From Alphaproteobacteria bacterium (lineage in GTDB: Bacteria > Pseudomonadota > Alphaproteobacteria > UBA828), in NCBI GenBank assembly GCA_022826345.1, contig JAJDVB010000105.1, positions 1-42,257 on the forward strand: a stretch of DNA of 42,257 nt, read 5' to 3'. This document shows, in pieces, positions 34,900 through 41,270 of this stretch. The stretch's first letter is position 1. Each line of letters opens with the position of its first letter. A program made the position numbers and the translations under genes. Below the pieces are notes generated by a model, which worked only from the letters and a program-made list of their open reading frames with translations, was not told where the DNA came from and did not search any database.

Positions 34900-35139
34900 A
34901 TGAGGACGACCGTCGACGTGAACGACGACTTGCTGCGAGCGGTCAAGGCGCACGCGGCGCGCGAACACCGAACCCTGAAGGAGACATTCGAGCAGGCTCT
35001 GCGCACGTACCTGGCGCGCCGGGCCCCAGCCAGTGGCGAGGCGCCGCCTATTCCCGTGTTTCGCGGACAGGGCGTGCAACAGGGGGTAGACCTGAGCGAT
35101 AACGCGGCGCTCCGCGCCGTCATGGCTTCAGAGCCCTGA
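34900..35139 (+). CDS. VapB-type ribbon-helix-helix antitoxin, orphan
   Basis: 79 residues: MRTTVDVNDDLLRAVKAHAAREHRTLKETFEQALRTYL-type sequence is a ribbon-helix-helix DNA-binding domain as in type II VapB antitoxins; the C-terminal half (about 45-79, with PPIPVFRGQGVQQGVDLSDN and a final helix) is the usual toxin-binding tail. The toxin gene that should follow is reduced to its last 20 or so codons. An in-frame ATG at 34864 would add 12 residues. It may still repress its own promoter. Confidence 0.72.
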   Translation: MRTTVDVNDDLLRAVKAHAAREHRTLKETFEQALRTYLARRAPASGEAPPIPVFRGQGVQQGVDLSDNAALRAVMASEP

Positions 35140-35140
35140 C

Positions 35141-35209
35141 ATCGGCGGACCAGATCGCGGCTTCGCGATCTATCGTGGGCTGCGCACCTTCAACCTCCTG
35201 GACGGCTGA
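35141..35209 (+). pseudogene. Residual 3' end of vapC (PIN-domain toxin)
   Basis: Directly after the vapB stop, one frame reads IGGPDRGFAIYRGLRTFNLLDG then TGA. VapC toxins end with a nearly identical pattern, D-GF--F-GLR--NPL, following their fourth acidic residue. The rest of the toxin (about 110 codons) is missing, so an internal deletion fused the vapB end to the vapC tail. Short, but the position and order match expectation. Confidence 0.6.
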
Positions 35210-35219
35210 CGGGGTAGAG

Positions 35220-35627
35220 TCACCCCACGATCTCGCCTTCGACCATCGCAATCGCCTCAATCTCGATTTCGAGCTCGGGCAGCGCCAGCCCCGTGATCTC
35301 GACGATGGTGTCGGCCGGGTAGGGCGGCGTGAAGAACTTCTCGCGCAGGGCGACGATCTTGCCGAAGTTCCCCATGTCCTTCAGGTAGATGTTCACCTTG
35401 ACGATCTTCGCGAGGCTGGAGCCGCCGGCCTCCAGCACCGCAGACAGGTTCTTGAAGGTCTGCTTGGCTTGGGCGTCGAAGTCGCCGACGCCGACGATGC
35501 TGCCGTCGAGGTCGATGGCGGCCTGGCCGGAGACAAAGATCAGGTCGCCCACGCGGTAGGCCTGCGCCAGCCTGAAGGCCTCGTAGGGATCGGGGTCGGT
35601 CTTGATGCGAACGGCGTTCTCAGCCAT
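35220..35627 (-). CDS. RidA/YjgF-family protein lacking the canonical arginine
   Basis: 135 residues from MAENAVRIKTDPDPYEAFRL, preceded by GGAG. The Rid fold is clear from AYRVGDLIFVSGQAAIDLDGSIVG, FDAQAKQTFKNLSAVLEAGGSSLAKIVKVNIYLKDM and EIEIEAIAMVEG. In archetypal RidA the motif is PARSCVEV with an Arg that binds the imine's carboxylate; here it is PADTIVEI, so the Arg is Asp. The protein should therefore not be an ordinary 2-iminobutanoate deaminase and belongs to one of the diverged Rid subfamilies. It faces the crotonase gene divergently (108 nt). Confidence 0.85.
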   Translation of the reverse strand: MAENAVRIKTDPDPYEAFRLAQAYRVGDLIFVSGQAAIDLDGSIVGVGDFDAQAKQTFKNLSAVLEAGGSSLAKIVKVNIYLKDMGNFGKIVALREKFFTPPYPADTIVEITGLALPELEIEIEAIAMVEGEIVG

Positions 35628-35735
35628 CGGTGTTCTCCATTGCGAGTGGTGCGACACGTCAGTCTCGCCCAGCGCGACGCGTGATGGTAGGACGCGCGCA
35701 CACGGCGGCAGCCGCATCTGCGGGAGACATGCGAC

Positions 35736-36533
35736 ATGAGCGACACGGTGTTGATCGAACGGGCGGACGGTATCGCCAGGGTGACCCTCAACCGGCCGGA
35801 AGTGCTGAACGCGCTCAACGACGAGCTGTGCGACGCCCTGGTCGAAGCCCTCGCAGAGATCGAGCGCGAGCCCGAGGCCCGCGTCATGGTGCTGCAGGGT
35901 GCCGGCGGCTACTTTATGGCGGGCGGCGACCTGCAATCCTTCTACGGCCTGCTCGAACGGACGCCGGATGAGCGCCGGCGGCATTTCGAGACGATGATCG
36001 ACCGCGTGCATGCGATCATCCGGATCATGCGGCGGATGCCGCAGCCGGTCATCGCCAAGATCGACGGCGCGGCCGGCGGCTTCGGCCTGAGCCTGGTACT
36101 CGCGTGCGACCTCGCGATCAGTGCCGCCGACAGCATCTTCACCATGGCCTATTGCCGCATCGGCACCAGCCCCGATGGCTCGTCGACCTGGTTCCTGCCG
36201 CGCACGGTGGGCGCGAAAAAGGCGATGGAGCTCGCACTGCTGGGCGATCGTTTCGGCGCGCGCGAGGCCGAGCGGCTCGGCATCGTCAACCGCGTCGTCT
36301 CGCCGCACCGGCTGGAGGAGGAGACCGAGATGCTGGCCCGCCGCCTCGCCGCGGGCCCGGCACTCGCGCTGGCCAACACGAAGCGGCTGCTCCGCAACTC
36401 GGGCCATACCTCCCTCGAAGACCAGCTCCAGGCGGAAGCCGAGATGTTCGCGGACTGCGCAGCGAGCGAGGACTTCGCCGAGGGGGTCGCGGCCTTCGTC
36501 GAGAAGCGCAGGCCAACCTTCACCGGGCGCTGA
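35736..36533 (+). CDS. Enoyl-CoA hydratase/isomerase (crotonase) family protein
   Basis: 265 residues. Crotonase features: VTLNRPEVLNALNDEL, oxyanion hole segments GAGGYFMAGGDLQSF and DGAAGGFGLSLVLACDLAIS. At the catalytic acid region the sequence is YCRIGTSPDGSSTWFLPRTVG, with Asp rather than the hydratase Glu pair, as in PaaG-like isomerases. It acts on an acyl-CoA in the cytoplasm; hydratase versus isomerase cannot be settled. Only 3 nt separate it from the next SDR gene, so they form an operon. Confidence 0.85.
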   Translation: MSDTVLIERADGIARVTLNRPEVLNALNDELCDALVEALAEIEREPEARVMVLQGAGGYFMAGGDLQSFYGLLERTPDERRRHFETMIDRVHAIIRIMRRMPQPVIAKIDGAAGGFGLSLVLACDLAISAADSIFTMAYCRIGTSPDGSSTWFLPRTVGAKKAMELALLGDRFGAREAERLGIVNRVVSPHRLEEETEMLARRLAAGPALALANTKRLLRNSGHTSLEDQLQAEAEMFADCAASEDFAEGVAAFVEKRRPTFTGR

Positions 36534-36536
36534 GCG

Positions 36537-37277
36537 ATGGGCGGGCGGCTCGCGGGGAAAACCGCGCTGATCACCGCGGCGGGGCAAGGCATCGGCCACG
36601 CAACCGCCGTCGCGTTCCAGAGGGAGGGGGCGCGGCTCTGGGCGACCGACATCGACGAAAGCAGGCTGGCAGGACTCGCCACGTTGGAGGGTGTCACCTG
36701 TCGAGCACTCGATGTGCGCGACGACGGCGCCGTGGCGGCCGCAGCGGAGGAGATCGGCGCGCTCGACGTGCTCTTCAACTGCGCGGGCCGCGTGCCCCAC
36801 GGTGCGCTGCTCGATTGCGCGCCCGAGGACTGGGAGGAGACGCTGCGGCTCAACGTTACCGCCATGTACCGGATGATCCGCGCCTTCCTGCCGGCGATGC
36901 TGGCGGCGGATGGCGGCTCGATCATTAACATGGCGTCGGTGGTCTCCTCGGTGAAGGCCGCGCCAGACCGCTGCGCCTACGGCGCCAGCAAGGCCGCCGT
37001 CATCGGCCTCACCAAGTCGGTCGCGCTCGACTACGCGGCGCAAAGAATTCGCTGCAACGCACTCTGCCCAGGCGCGATCGATACTCCGTCGTTGGAAGAG
37101 CGCTTCAACGCGCGACCGGACCCAGAGGCGGCGCGCGAGGCCTTCATAACGCGCGCCCCGCTGGGGCGGATGGGATCGCCCACAGAGATCGCGGCTCTCT
37201 GCGTCTATCTCGGCTCGGATGAATCCGCGTTTACCACCGGTCAGGCGCTGGTGATCGACGGCGCCTGGGGATTGTAG
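36537..37277 (+). CDS. SDR close to BDH2/DHRS6 (3-hydroxybutyrate dehydrogenase type 2-like)
   Basis: 246 residues. SDR motifs: LITAAGQGIGHATA, LFNCAGRVPHG, IINMASVVSSVK, YGASK with catalytic Tyr and Lys. Sequence is strikingly like the animal and bacterial BDH2 group: ATDIDESRL, VLFNCAG, GALLDCAPEDW, INMASVVSSVKAAPDRCAYG, RCNALCPGAIDTPSLEERF, EIAALCVYLGSDESAFTTG, VIDGAW. Members oxidise (R)-3-hydroxybutyrate or reduce 4-oxo-L-proline with NAD(H). Asp after beta-2 (ATDI) predicts NAD. Coupled to the crotonase gene upstream. Confidence 0.88.
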   Translation: MGGRLAGKTALITAAGQGIGHATAVAFQREGARLWATDIDESRLAGLATLEGVTCRALDVRDDGAVAAAAEEIGALDVLFNCAGRVPHGALLDCAPEDWEETLRLNVTAMYRMIRAFLPAMLAADGGSIINMASVVSSVKAAPDRCAYGASKAAVIGLTKSVALDYAAQRIRCNALCPGAIDTPSLEERFNARPDPEAAREAFITRAPLGRMGSPTEIAALCVYLGSDESAFTTGQALVIDGAWGL

Positions 37278-37286
37278 AAGCCGGGC

Positions 37287-39473
37287 CTACTCTCCGGCCG
37301 CCGGCCCCCTGTTTCCAGTCAGCGCGGTCATCATGTTGTGGATCAGCCGCATGCCGATGTTGTCGTCGAGGGAGAGGATCGATTCCGGGTGGAACTGCAC
37401 GGCGGCGATGGGCCGTTCCCGGTGCTCCAGAGCCATGACGACGCCGTCATCGGTTTCGGCGGTGACCTTGAGCAGGTCGTCGGGGAGCGACACGCGCGCG
37501 GCGTAGAGCGAGTGGTAGCGGCCGACGCGGAAGCGCTCGGGCAACCCCTCGAAGAGCGCACTGTTCCTTACCGTGACGTCCGACGGCTTGCCGTGGACCG
37601 GCTCGTCGAGCTGCCCGAGCTGCCCGCCGAAGTACTCGGCGACGGCCTGGAGGCCGAGGCAGACGCCGAAGAGCGGCACGTCCTTCGCTAGCACCAGCTC
37701 GATGGTCTCGGCGGTGCCGAAATCCTCGGGCCGGCCGGGGCCGGGTGAGAGCACGACGAGATCGGGCGCGCCATCCCGCAGCATCTCGCGCGCGGGCTCG
37801 GGCCGGAGCGTCTCGACCTGGGCGCCGGTCTGGCGCAGGTAGTTGGCAAGCGTGTGGACGAAGGAATCCTCGTGGTCGACCAGAAGAACGCGCTTGGCAG
37901 ACCCGAGCTGGGCTGAGGGTGCGCGTGCCGGTGCGGGCGCCGCCTCCGCCCGCACCGCCGCGAACAGCGCCGAGGCCTTGAGCCGGCATTCCTCGTCCTC
38001 GGCCTCCGGATCGCTGTCGTAGAGCAGCGTGGCGCCGGCCCTGATCTCGGCGATGCCGTCCTTCATCCGCACGGTGCGGAGCGTAAGCCCGGTGTTCATC
38101 GCCCCGTCGAAGCCGATACGGCCGATGGCGCCGCCGTACCAGCGGCGTGCGGAGCGCTCGTTCGCCTCGATGAAGCGGATCGCCCAGTGCTTGGGCGCGC
38201 CGGTCACCGTCACCGCCCAAGTGTGGCTGAGGAAGGCGTCCAGCGCGTCGAACTCGGGGCGGAGGATGCCTTCCACGTGATCGACCGTGTGGATCAGGCG
38301 CGAGTAAAGCTCCACCTGGCGGCGGCCGATCACCCGCACCGAGCCCGGCTCGCAGATGCGCGACTTGTCGTTGCGATCGACATCGGTGCACATGGTGAGC
38401 TCGGCCTCGTCTTTGGCCGAGTTGAGCAGCTTCGCGATCTGCGCGGCGTCGCCCAGTGCATCCTTGCCGCGCGCGATGGTGCCGGAGATCGGGCAGGTCT
38501 CGACGCGGCGACCCTCGACGCGGACGTACATCTCGGGCGAGGCGGCGACCAGGAACTCGCCGGCGCCCAGGTTCATCAGCGCGCAGTAGGGCGCCGGGTT
38601 GATGGTGCGCAGGCGGTCGAACACCGCGGACGGCGCGTCGGCACAGGCCTCGCTGAACTGCTGGCTCAGCACCACCTCGAAGAGGTCGCCCCGGCGGAAG
38701 GCATCCTTGGCGCGCTCCACCGCCGCCGGGTATTGGCCCGGCTCGTGGTCGTTCTCGGGCGGCGGGTTGCCGGGAGGCGCGGAGGCGTAGGCGTCCTCCG
38801 TCGGGTCTCGCGCCATGTCGCGCGTGTCCCCGGTGGGCGTGACGAAGTCGTAGCGGTGCCGCACCGCCCGGTCCGACATATGATCCACCACCAAGATCTC
38901 GTCGGGCACGAAGAGCACCAGGTCGCGCTGGTCCGCCGGGCGCTCGAGCTTGAGCGCCACCGGCTCGAACTGGTGGGCGAGGTCGTAGCCGAAGGCGCCG
39001 TAGAGGCCGAAGTGCTGGTCTTCGTCGTTGTGGAAGAGCTCGATCACCGCGCGCAGCAGGCTGAAGATGGAAGGCTGCCGGCTACGCTGCTCCTCGGGCA
39101 CGATCTCCACCGGCGGGTGGATCTGCCCGTGGAAGCGATCGCCGTCCATCTCCAGCGACGCCACGGCGGCGAGCGGCTCGATCGCGGCACGGATCGGCTC
39201 CAGCAGGACCCAACCCCTGGGCTCCAGCGCCGCGACCTCGAAGTCGCGGCCGCGGCAGGTGATGGCGAGGGGCGGGGCGGCGAAGCCCAGGTCCCAGCGC
39301 GTGTAGCGGCCGGGGAACTCGAAGCAGGAGGACATGAAGACGCCGGGATAGCGGTCCAGACGCTCGACCAGAGCCGCGGCCGCGGGCCCGACCGCCGTCT
39401 GGCGGTCGGCGCGGTGGATGGTGATGCCGCCGCGCGTGCGGTAGCGGCGGTCGCTGGTAGCGGGCTCGCTCAT
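37287..39473 (-). CDS. trpE(G): Fused anthranilate synthase (TrpE-TrpG)
   Basis: 728 residues. The N-terminal two-thirds is the chorismate-binding TrpE part, with GDLFEVVLSQQF, NPAPYCALMNLGAGEFLVAASPEMYV, CPISGTIARGKDALGD, DVDRNDKSRICEPGSV and the C-terminal RAGATLLYDSDPEAEDEE. From about 530 it is the class I glutamine amidotransferase TrpG, with VLLVDHEDSFVHTLANYL, VLSPGPGRPEDFG, nucleophilic Cys in FGVCLGLQAVAEYFGG and VQFHPESIL. It converts chorismate and glutamine to anthranilate, the first step of tryptophan synthesis. The fused form is known from Rhizobium and Azospirillum relatives. No Trp-rich leader peptide was seen upstream. Confidence 0.96.
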   Translation of the reverse strand: MSEPATSDRRYRTRGGITIHRADRQTAVGPAAAALVERLDRYPGVFMSSCFEFPGRYTRWDLGFAAPPLAITCRGRDFEVAALEPRGWVLLEPIRAAIEPLAAVASLEMDGDRFHGQIHPPVEIVPEEQRSRQPSIFSLLRAVIELFHNDEDQHFGLYGAFGYDLAHQFEPVALKLERPADQRDLVLFVPDEILVVDHMSDRAVRHRYDFVTPTGDTRDMARDPTEDAYASAPPGNPPPENDHEPGQYPAAVERAKDAFRRGDLFEVVLSQQFSEACADAPSAVFDRLRTINPAPYCALMNLGAGEFLVAASPEMYVRVEGRRVETCPISGTIARGKDALGDAAQIAKLLNSAKDEAELTMCTDVDRNDKSRICEPGSVRVIGRRQVELYSRLIHTVDHVEGILRPEFDALDAFLSHTWAVTVTGAPKHWAIRFIEANERSARRWYGGAIGRIGFDGAMNTGLTLRTVRMKDGIAEIRAGATLLYDSDPEAEDEECRLKASALFAAVRAEAAPAPARAPSAQLGSAKRVLLVDHEDSFVHTLANYLRQTGAQVETLRPEPAREMLRDGAPDLVVLSPGPGRPEDFGTAETIELVLAKDVPLFGVCLGLQAVAEYFGGQLGQLDEPVHGKPSDVTVRNSALFEGLPERFRVGRYHSLYAARVSLPDDLLKVTAETDDGVVMALEHRERPIAAVQFHPESILSLDDNIGMRLIHNMMTALTGNRGPAAGE

Positions 39474-39541
39474 GGCGCCCTTATGCCGCTTGCGGCTACC
39501 CCCTTGTCAAGGCGGGATAGAGGTCGGCGGCGAAACACCTT

Positions 39542-39603
39542 GACCTGTTAGGAAAAGGGCGTTATATGTTAATTAACACGTATCATTCGCATCCTAACAG
39601 GTC
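39542..39603. repeat. 62-bp nested palindrome upstream of trpE(G)
   Basis: GACCTGTTAGGA (39542-39553) and TCCTAACAGGTC (39592-39603) are a perfect 12-bp inverted repeat. The 12-bp palindrome TGTTAATTAACA (39567-39578) sits exactly in the middle; both share the centre 39572.5. The 13-nt spacers on either side are not complementary. This geometry suggests a multi-subunit DNA-binding or recombination site: operator, partition or mobile-element control site. It lies 69-130 nt upstream of the trpE(G) start and 5 nt upstream of a small plus-strand ORF. Confidence 0.7.
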
Positions 39604-39607
39604 CGCG

Positions 39608-39679
39608 ATGCCCGAGAACCAATTGAGCATGTTCGAGCAGCTGTCAAGTAACCCAACTAAGGGCACTGACTCATTTTGA
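39608..39679 (+). pseudogene. Truncated 5' end of a gene with a clamp-binding-like motif
   Basis: A 23-codon ORF starts 5 nt after the palindrome: MPENQLSMFEQL, then SSNPTKGTDSF and stop. QLSMF fits the beta-sliding-clamp binding consensus QL(S/D)(L/M)F. The reading frame changes character where the inverted-repeat element at 39641 begins, so this may be the 5' end of a replication- or repair-related gene cut by an insertion. A free short peptide or chance ORF is equally possible. Confidence 0.3.
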
Positions 39680-39723
39680 AAAATTAGCCGTCCAATTTTC
39701 AAAATGAACCTGTCGCTTGACAG
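39641..39723. mobile_element. MITE-like inverted-repeat element or IS remnant
   Basis: CTGTCAAG (39641-39648) and CTTGACAG (39716-39723) bound an 83-bp segment with no coding capacity. Inside, CATTTTGAAAAATT (39672-39685) and AATTTTCAAAATG (39694-39706) form a second, near-perfect inverted repeat. The inner TGACTCATTTTGAAAA resembles TGACTCAGTTTGAAAT upstream of the IS transposase at 41271, so it may be a non-autonomous relative of that IS. No target duplication was seen. Confidence 0.4.
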
Positions 39724-39806
39724 GCCTAAGCGCTCATGCCACGTTCGGTCAAGTAGCATGACACTTTACCGCGATCACAGCGAAGTGACGATGGAGGACA
39801 TGTGAC

Positions 39807-40010
39807 ATGCGGGTGGGACCGAGAGGGGAGAAGCGACCGTCGAATCCCAACGCGATGTCAACGATGGTGGCCCGGATCGCTACGGGACGTGCCGAAGAGG
39901 AGTACGTTAGTCGTAAACATGGACGCGCCAAGGATGAGGGCATTCCCCTAATGGCAACGAAAACTAAGGCAACGGAGCCTGCGTCCAAGAAATCAAAAGA
40001 CAACCCCTAA
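39807..40010 (+). CDS. Small basic hypothetical protein
   Basis: 67 residues: RGEKRPSNPNAMSTMVARIATGRAEEE and a lysine-rich tail (MATKTKATEPASKKSKD). The KRP-NP-A---V-IATG-AEE pattern resembles small conserved hypothetical proteins in alphaproteobacteria that start with KRPRDP and IATGE. GGAGG is 9 nt upstream of this ATG, and an ATGTGA start-stop lies between. Probably nucleic-acid binding by charge; no function known. Confidence 0.45.
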   Translation: MRVGPRGEKRPSNPNAMSTMVARIATGRAEEEYVSRKHGRAKDEGIPLMATKTKATEPASKKSKDNP

Positions 40011-40092
40011 TTTAGAGCCTTATATGCCCAACTAGCCAATATGTAGTTCTGAGGATGAGTCCGATGGACGTAAGCTGGCCGCGCCAAGTGGC

Positions 40093-40467
40093 CTAAGCAT
40101 CGGAAAGGGCGCGGCGACGCTCCTCAAGGTAAACAACAACCTCGTTGTGATACTTATTCGCTATGTCATCTGATTCTTCGTCCATCACGCACTCAATCTC
40201 CGTTATCCTGGCGCTCTGCTCTTGCAGAAGCTTGTCGTCTCCATCGTTGTAATGCCCAGAGATTTGCAGGAACGTCCACTCTATTTCCATCGCGTTGGGC
40301 GCGCGCGTCCAACAAAGAGGAGTCCAGCGCCATGACTGCCCCTCCGGCGATCTCCAGTTCTCGGGGTTTTCCCTAACACGCCGTGCTAATTCATTGAACG
40401 CGAGACACTGATCGGGTCCAGGCGTCATGGCAAGTTCTTTTAGGTCTTTGTCAGAGAGCAATTTCAC
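40093..40467 (-). CDS. Hypothetical small soluble protein
   Basis: 124 residues from a GTG (MKLLSDKDLKELAMTPGPDQ), preceded by GAGAGGA at 7 nt. Mostly helical and acidic, with a tryptophan-rich stretch (NWRSPEGQSWRWTPLCW) and a predicted coiled helix at the C-terminus. No signal peptide or membrane segment. Codon use is less GC-rich than in the core genes, suggesting recent acquisition. Not recognised. Confidence 0.5.
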   Translation of the reverse strand: MKLLSDKDLKELAMTPGPDQCLAFNELARRVRENPENWRSPEGQSWRWTPLCWTRAPNAMEIEWTFLQISGHYNDGDDKLLQEQSARITEIECVMDEESDDIANKYHNEVVVYLEERRRALSDA

Positions 40468-40590
40468 GTCGGTTCCTCTCGACTCATAGTATCAAGAAAT
40501 CTGTCTCGCGCTTCAAAACCAGCGTCTCGGCCAGAGCGACCGCCATCGCTCAGGCCCATTTTATCTGTCACAGTGCCAGTGAAGTCAATC

Positions 40591-40950
40591 CTACCTCTTT
40601 ATTGCGCACGCGAAGTGATACCAATGCTCACAAGTAGGATCACGCTCAGCATACGCTTGACCCATTTGGTCACATTCTATCGAAGAGGCATTCCAACTTA
40701 CGTCAACTGCTACCCGATCATAGAGATCGCAACCCCATTTTGCTAAACTAAAAATATCATCTAACTCTCGTTGAGTTTGGCCGAAGTTATAGGGAGTACG
40801 AATGGTGAAACCATCAGATCTGATGGTTTCACCGTCAATAAAGACTCTAGAGTCACCTTCAGGCATTGGCGGTATATTATCTTGAGCAGCTAGGGGCGCC
40901 GAAATCCAAAGCGCTGCGATAACCGCTACTGTTGAGACTACATACTTCAT
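40591..40950 (-). CDS. Small secreted four-cysteine protein
   Basis: 119 residues with a signal peptide (MKYVVSTVAVIAALWISAPLAAQ, likely cut after Ala22). The mature part is about 97 residues with four cysteines (GCDLYD, IECDQ, TCEHWYHF, ACAIKR), suggesting two disulfides in the periplasm or outside. Codon use is clearly AT-richer than in the core genome. AGAGGG precedes the ATG. It has no visible similarity to the lipoprotein at 2604-3704, yet both carry the same structured leader. Function unknown. Confidence 0.62.
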   Translation of the reverse strand: MKYVVSTVAVIAALWISAPLAAQDNIPPMPEGDSRVFIDGETIRSDGFTIRTPYNFGQTQRELDDIFSLAKWGCDLYDRVAVDVSWNASSIECDQMGQAYAERDPTCEHWYHFACAIKR

Positions 40951-41123
40951 TGTTCATCCCTCTCTTGCAAGGCCCTGGTGTCGGGCCGTTGCAAACACCT
41001 CGTGGTGACACGAGAGGGTCCCCGCCTATTTGCCAAGCCCCAGGGAGCTACCCCAAGGCCGAGATCAGGCTCTTCTATTCAGCGGGTGGCCCGACCTAGC
41101 GGGACCACCACGAAGTGTTTGCA
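40951..41123 (-). ncRNA. Structured 5' leader RNA, copy 2
   Basis: On the minus strand TGCAAACACTTCGTGGTG (41123-41106) pairs with CACCACGAGGTGTTTGCA (41007-40990), an 18-bp stem with one G-U. The interior keeps the elements of copy 1: CCCG-CTAGGT-CGGG hairpin, CCCGC/GCGGG helix, TGAATA and AAATAG on the two sides of an internal loop, and a hairpin GCCTTGGGG-TAGCT-CCCTGGGGC. A GGCCC/GGGCC hairpin with TGGTG (plus-strand reading) in the loop lies at 40971-40987, then the ribosome site. The leader is 173 nt long, against 172 for copy 1. Helix sequences differ but pairing is kept, the pattern expected for selection on structure. Confidence 0.7.
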
Positions 41124-41128
41124 GCCCG

Positions 41129-41158
41129 AATTGGACCACGCCTCCGAGGGAGCGTCAA
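41129..41158 (-). promoter_or_regulatory. Candidate promoter of leader RNA copy 2
   Basis: TTGACG (41158-41153 on the minus strand) is followed after 18 nt by CCAATT (41134-41129), with the closing stem starting at 41123. The -10 is poor, but the placement mirrors that of copy 1. Confidence 0.35.
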
Positions 41159-41208
41159 CCGCACTGGACATAACATAGAGATATGACAATACGTCTATCG
41201 AATGACTA

Positions 41209-41270
41209 TTGACTCAGTTTGAAATATGCGCTACGTTGAATCGTTGCTTTGACGGTCAACGAGGCGCGTC
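41209..41270 (+). mobile_element. Putative left end of the IS carrying the transposase
   Basis: TGACTCAGTTTGAAAT starts at about 41209, 62 nt before the transposase ATG. Its similarity to the element at 39667 suggests a terminal sequence. A matching inverted end was not found in the 84 nt after the transposase stop, so the right end may be lost or unrecognised. Confidence 0.3.

Noticed and set aside
39474..39540. Tryptophan attenuator or TTGACA/GGCATA promoter for trpE(G)
   Set aside because: No leader peptide with Trp codons exists, and the proposed -10 would overlap the AAGGG ribosome site and leave no leader.
38187..39551. Plus-strand ORF of 454 codons opposite trpE(G)
   Set aside because: Antisense shadow in high-GC DNA; composition is Arg/Val/Asp-biased with no motif.
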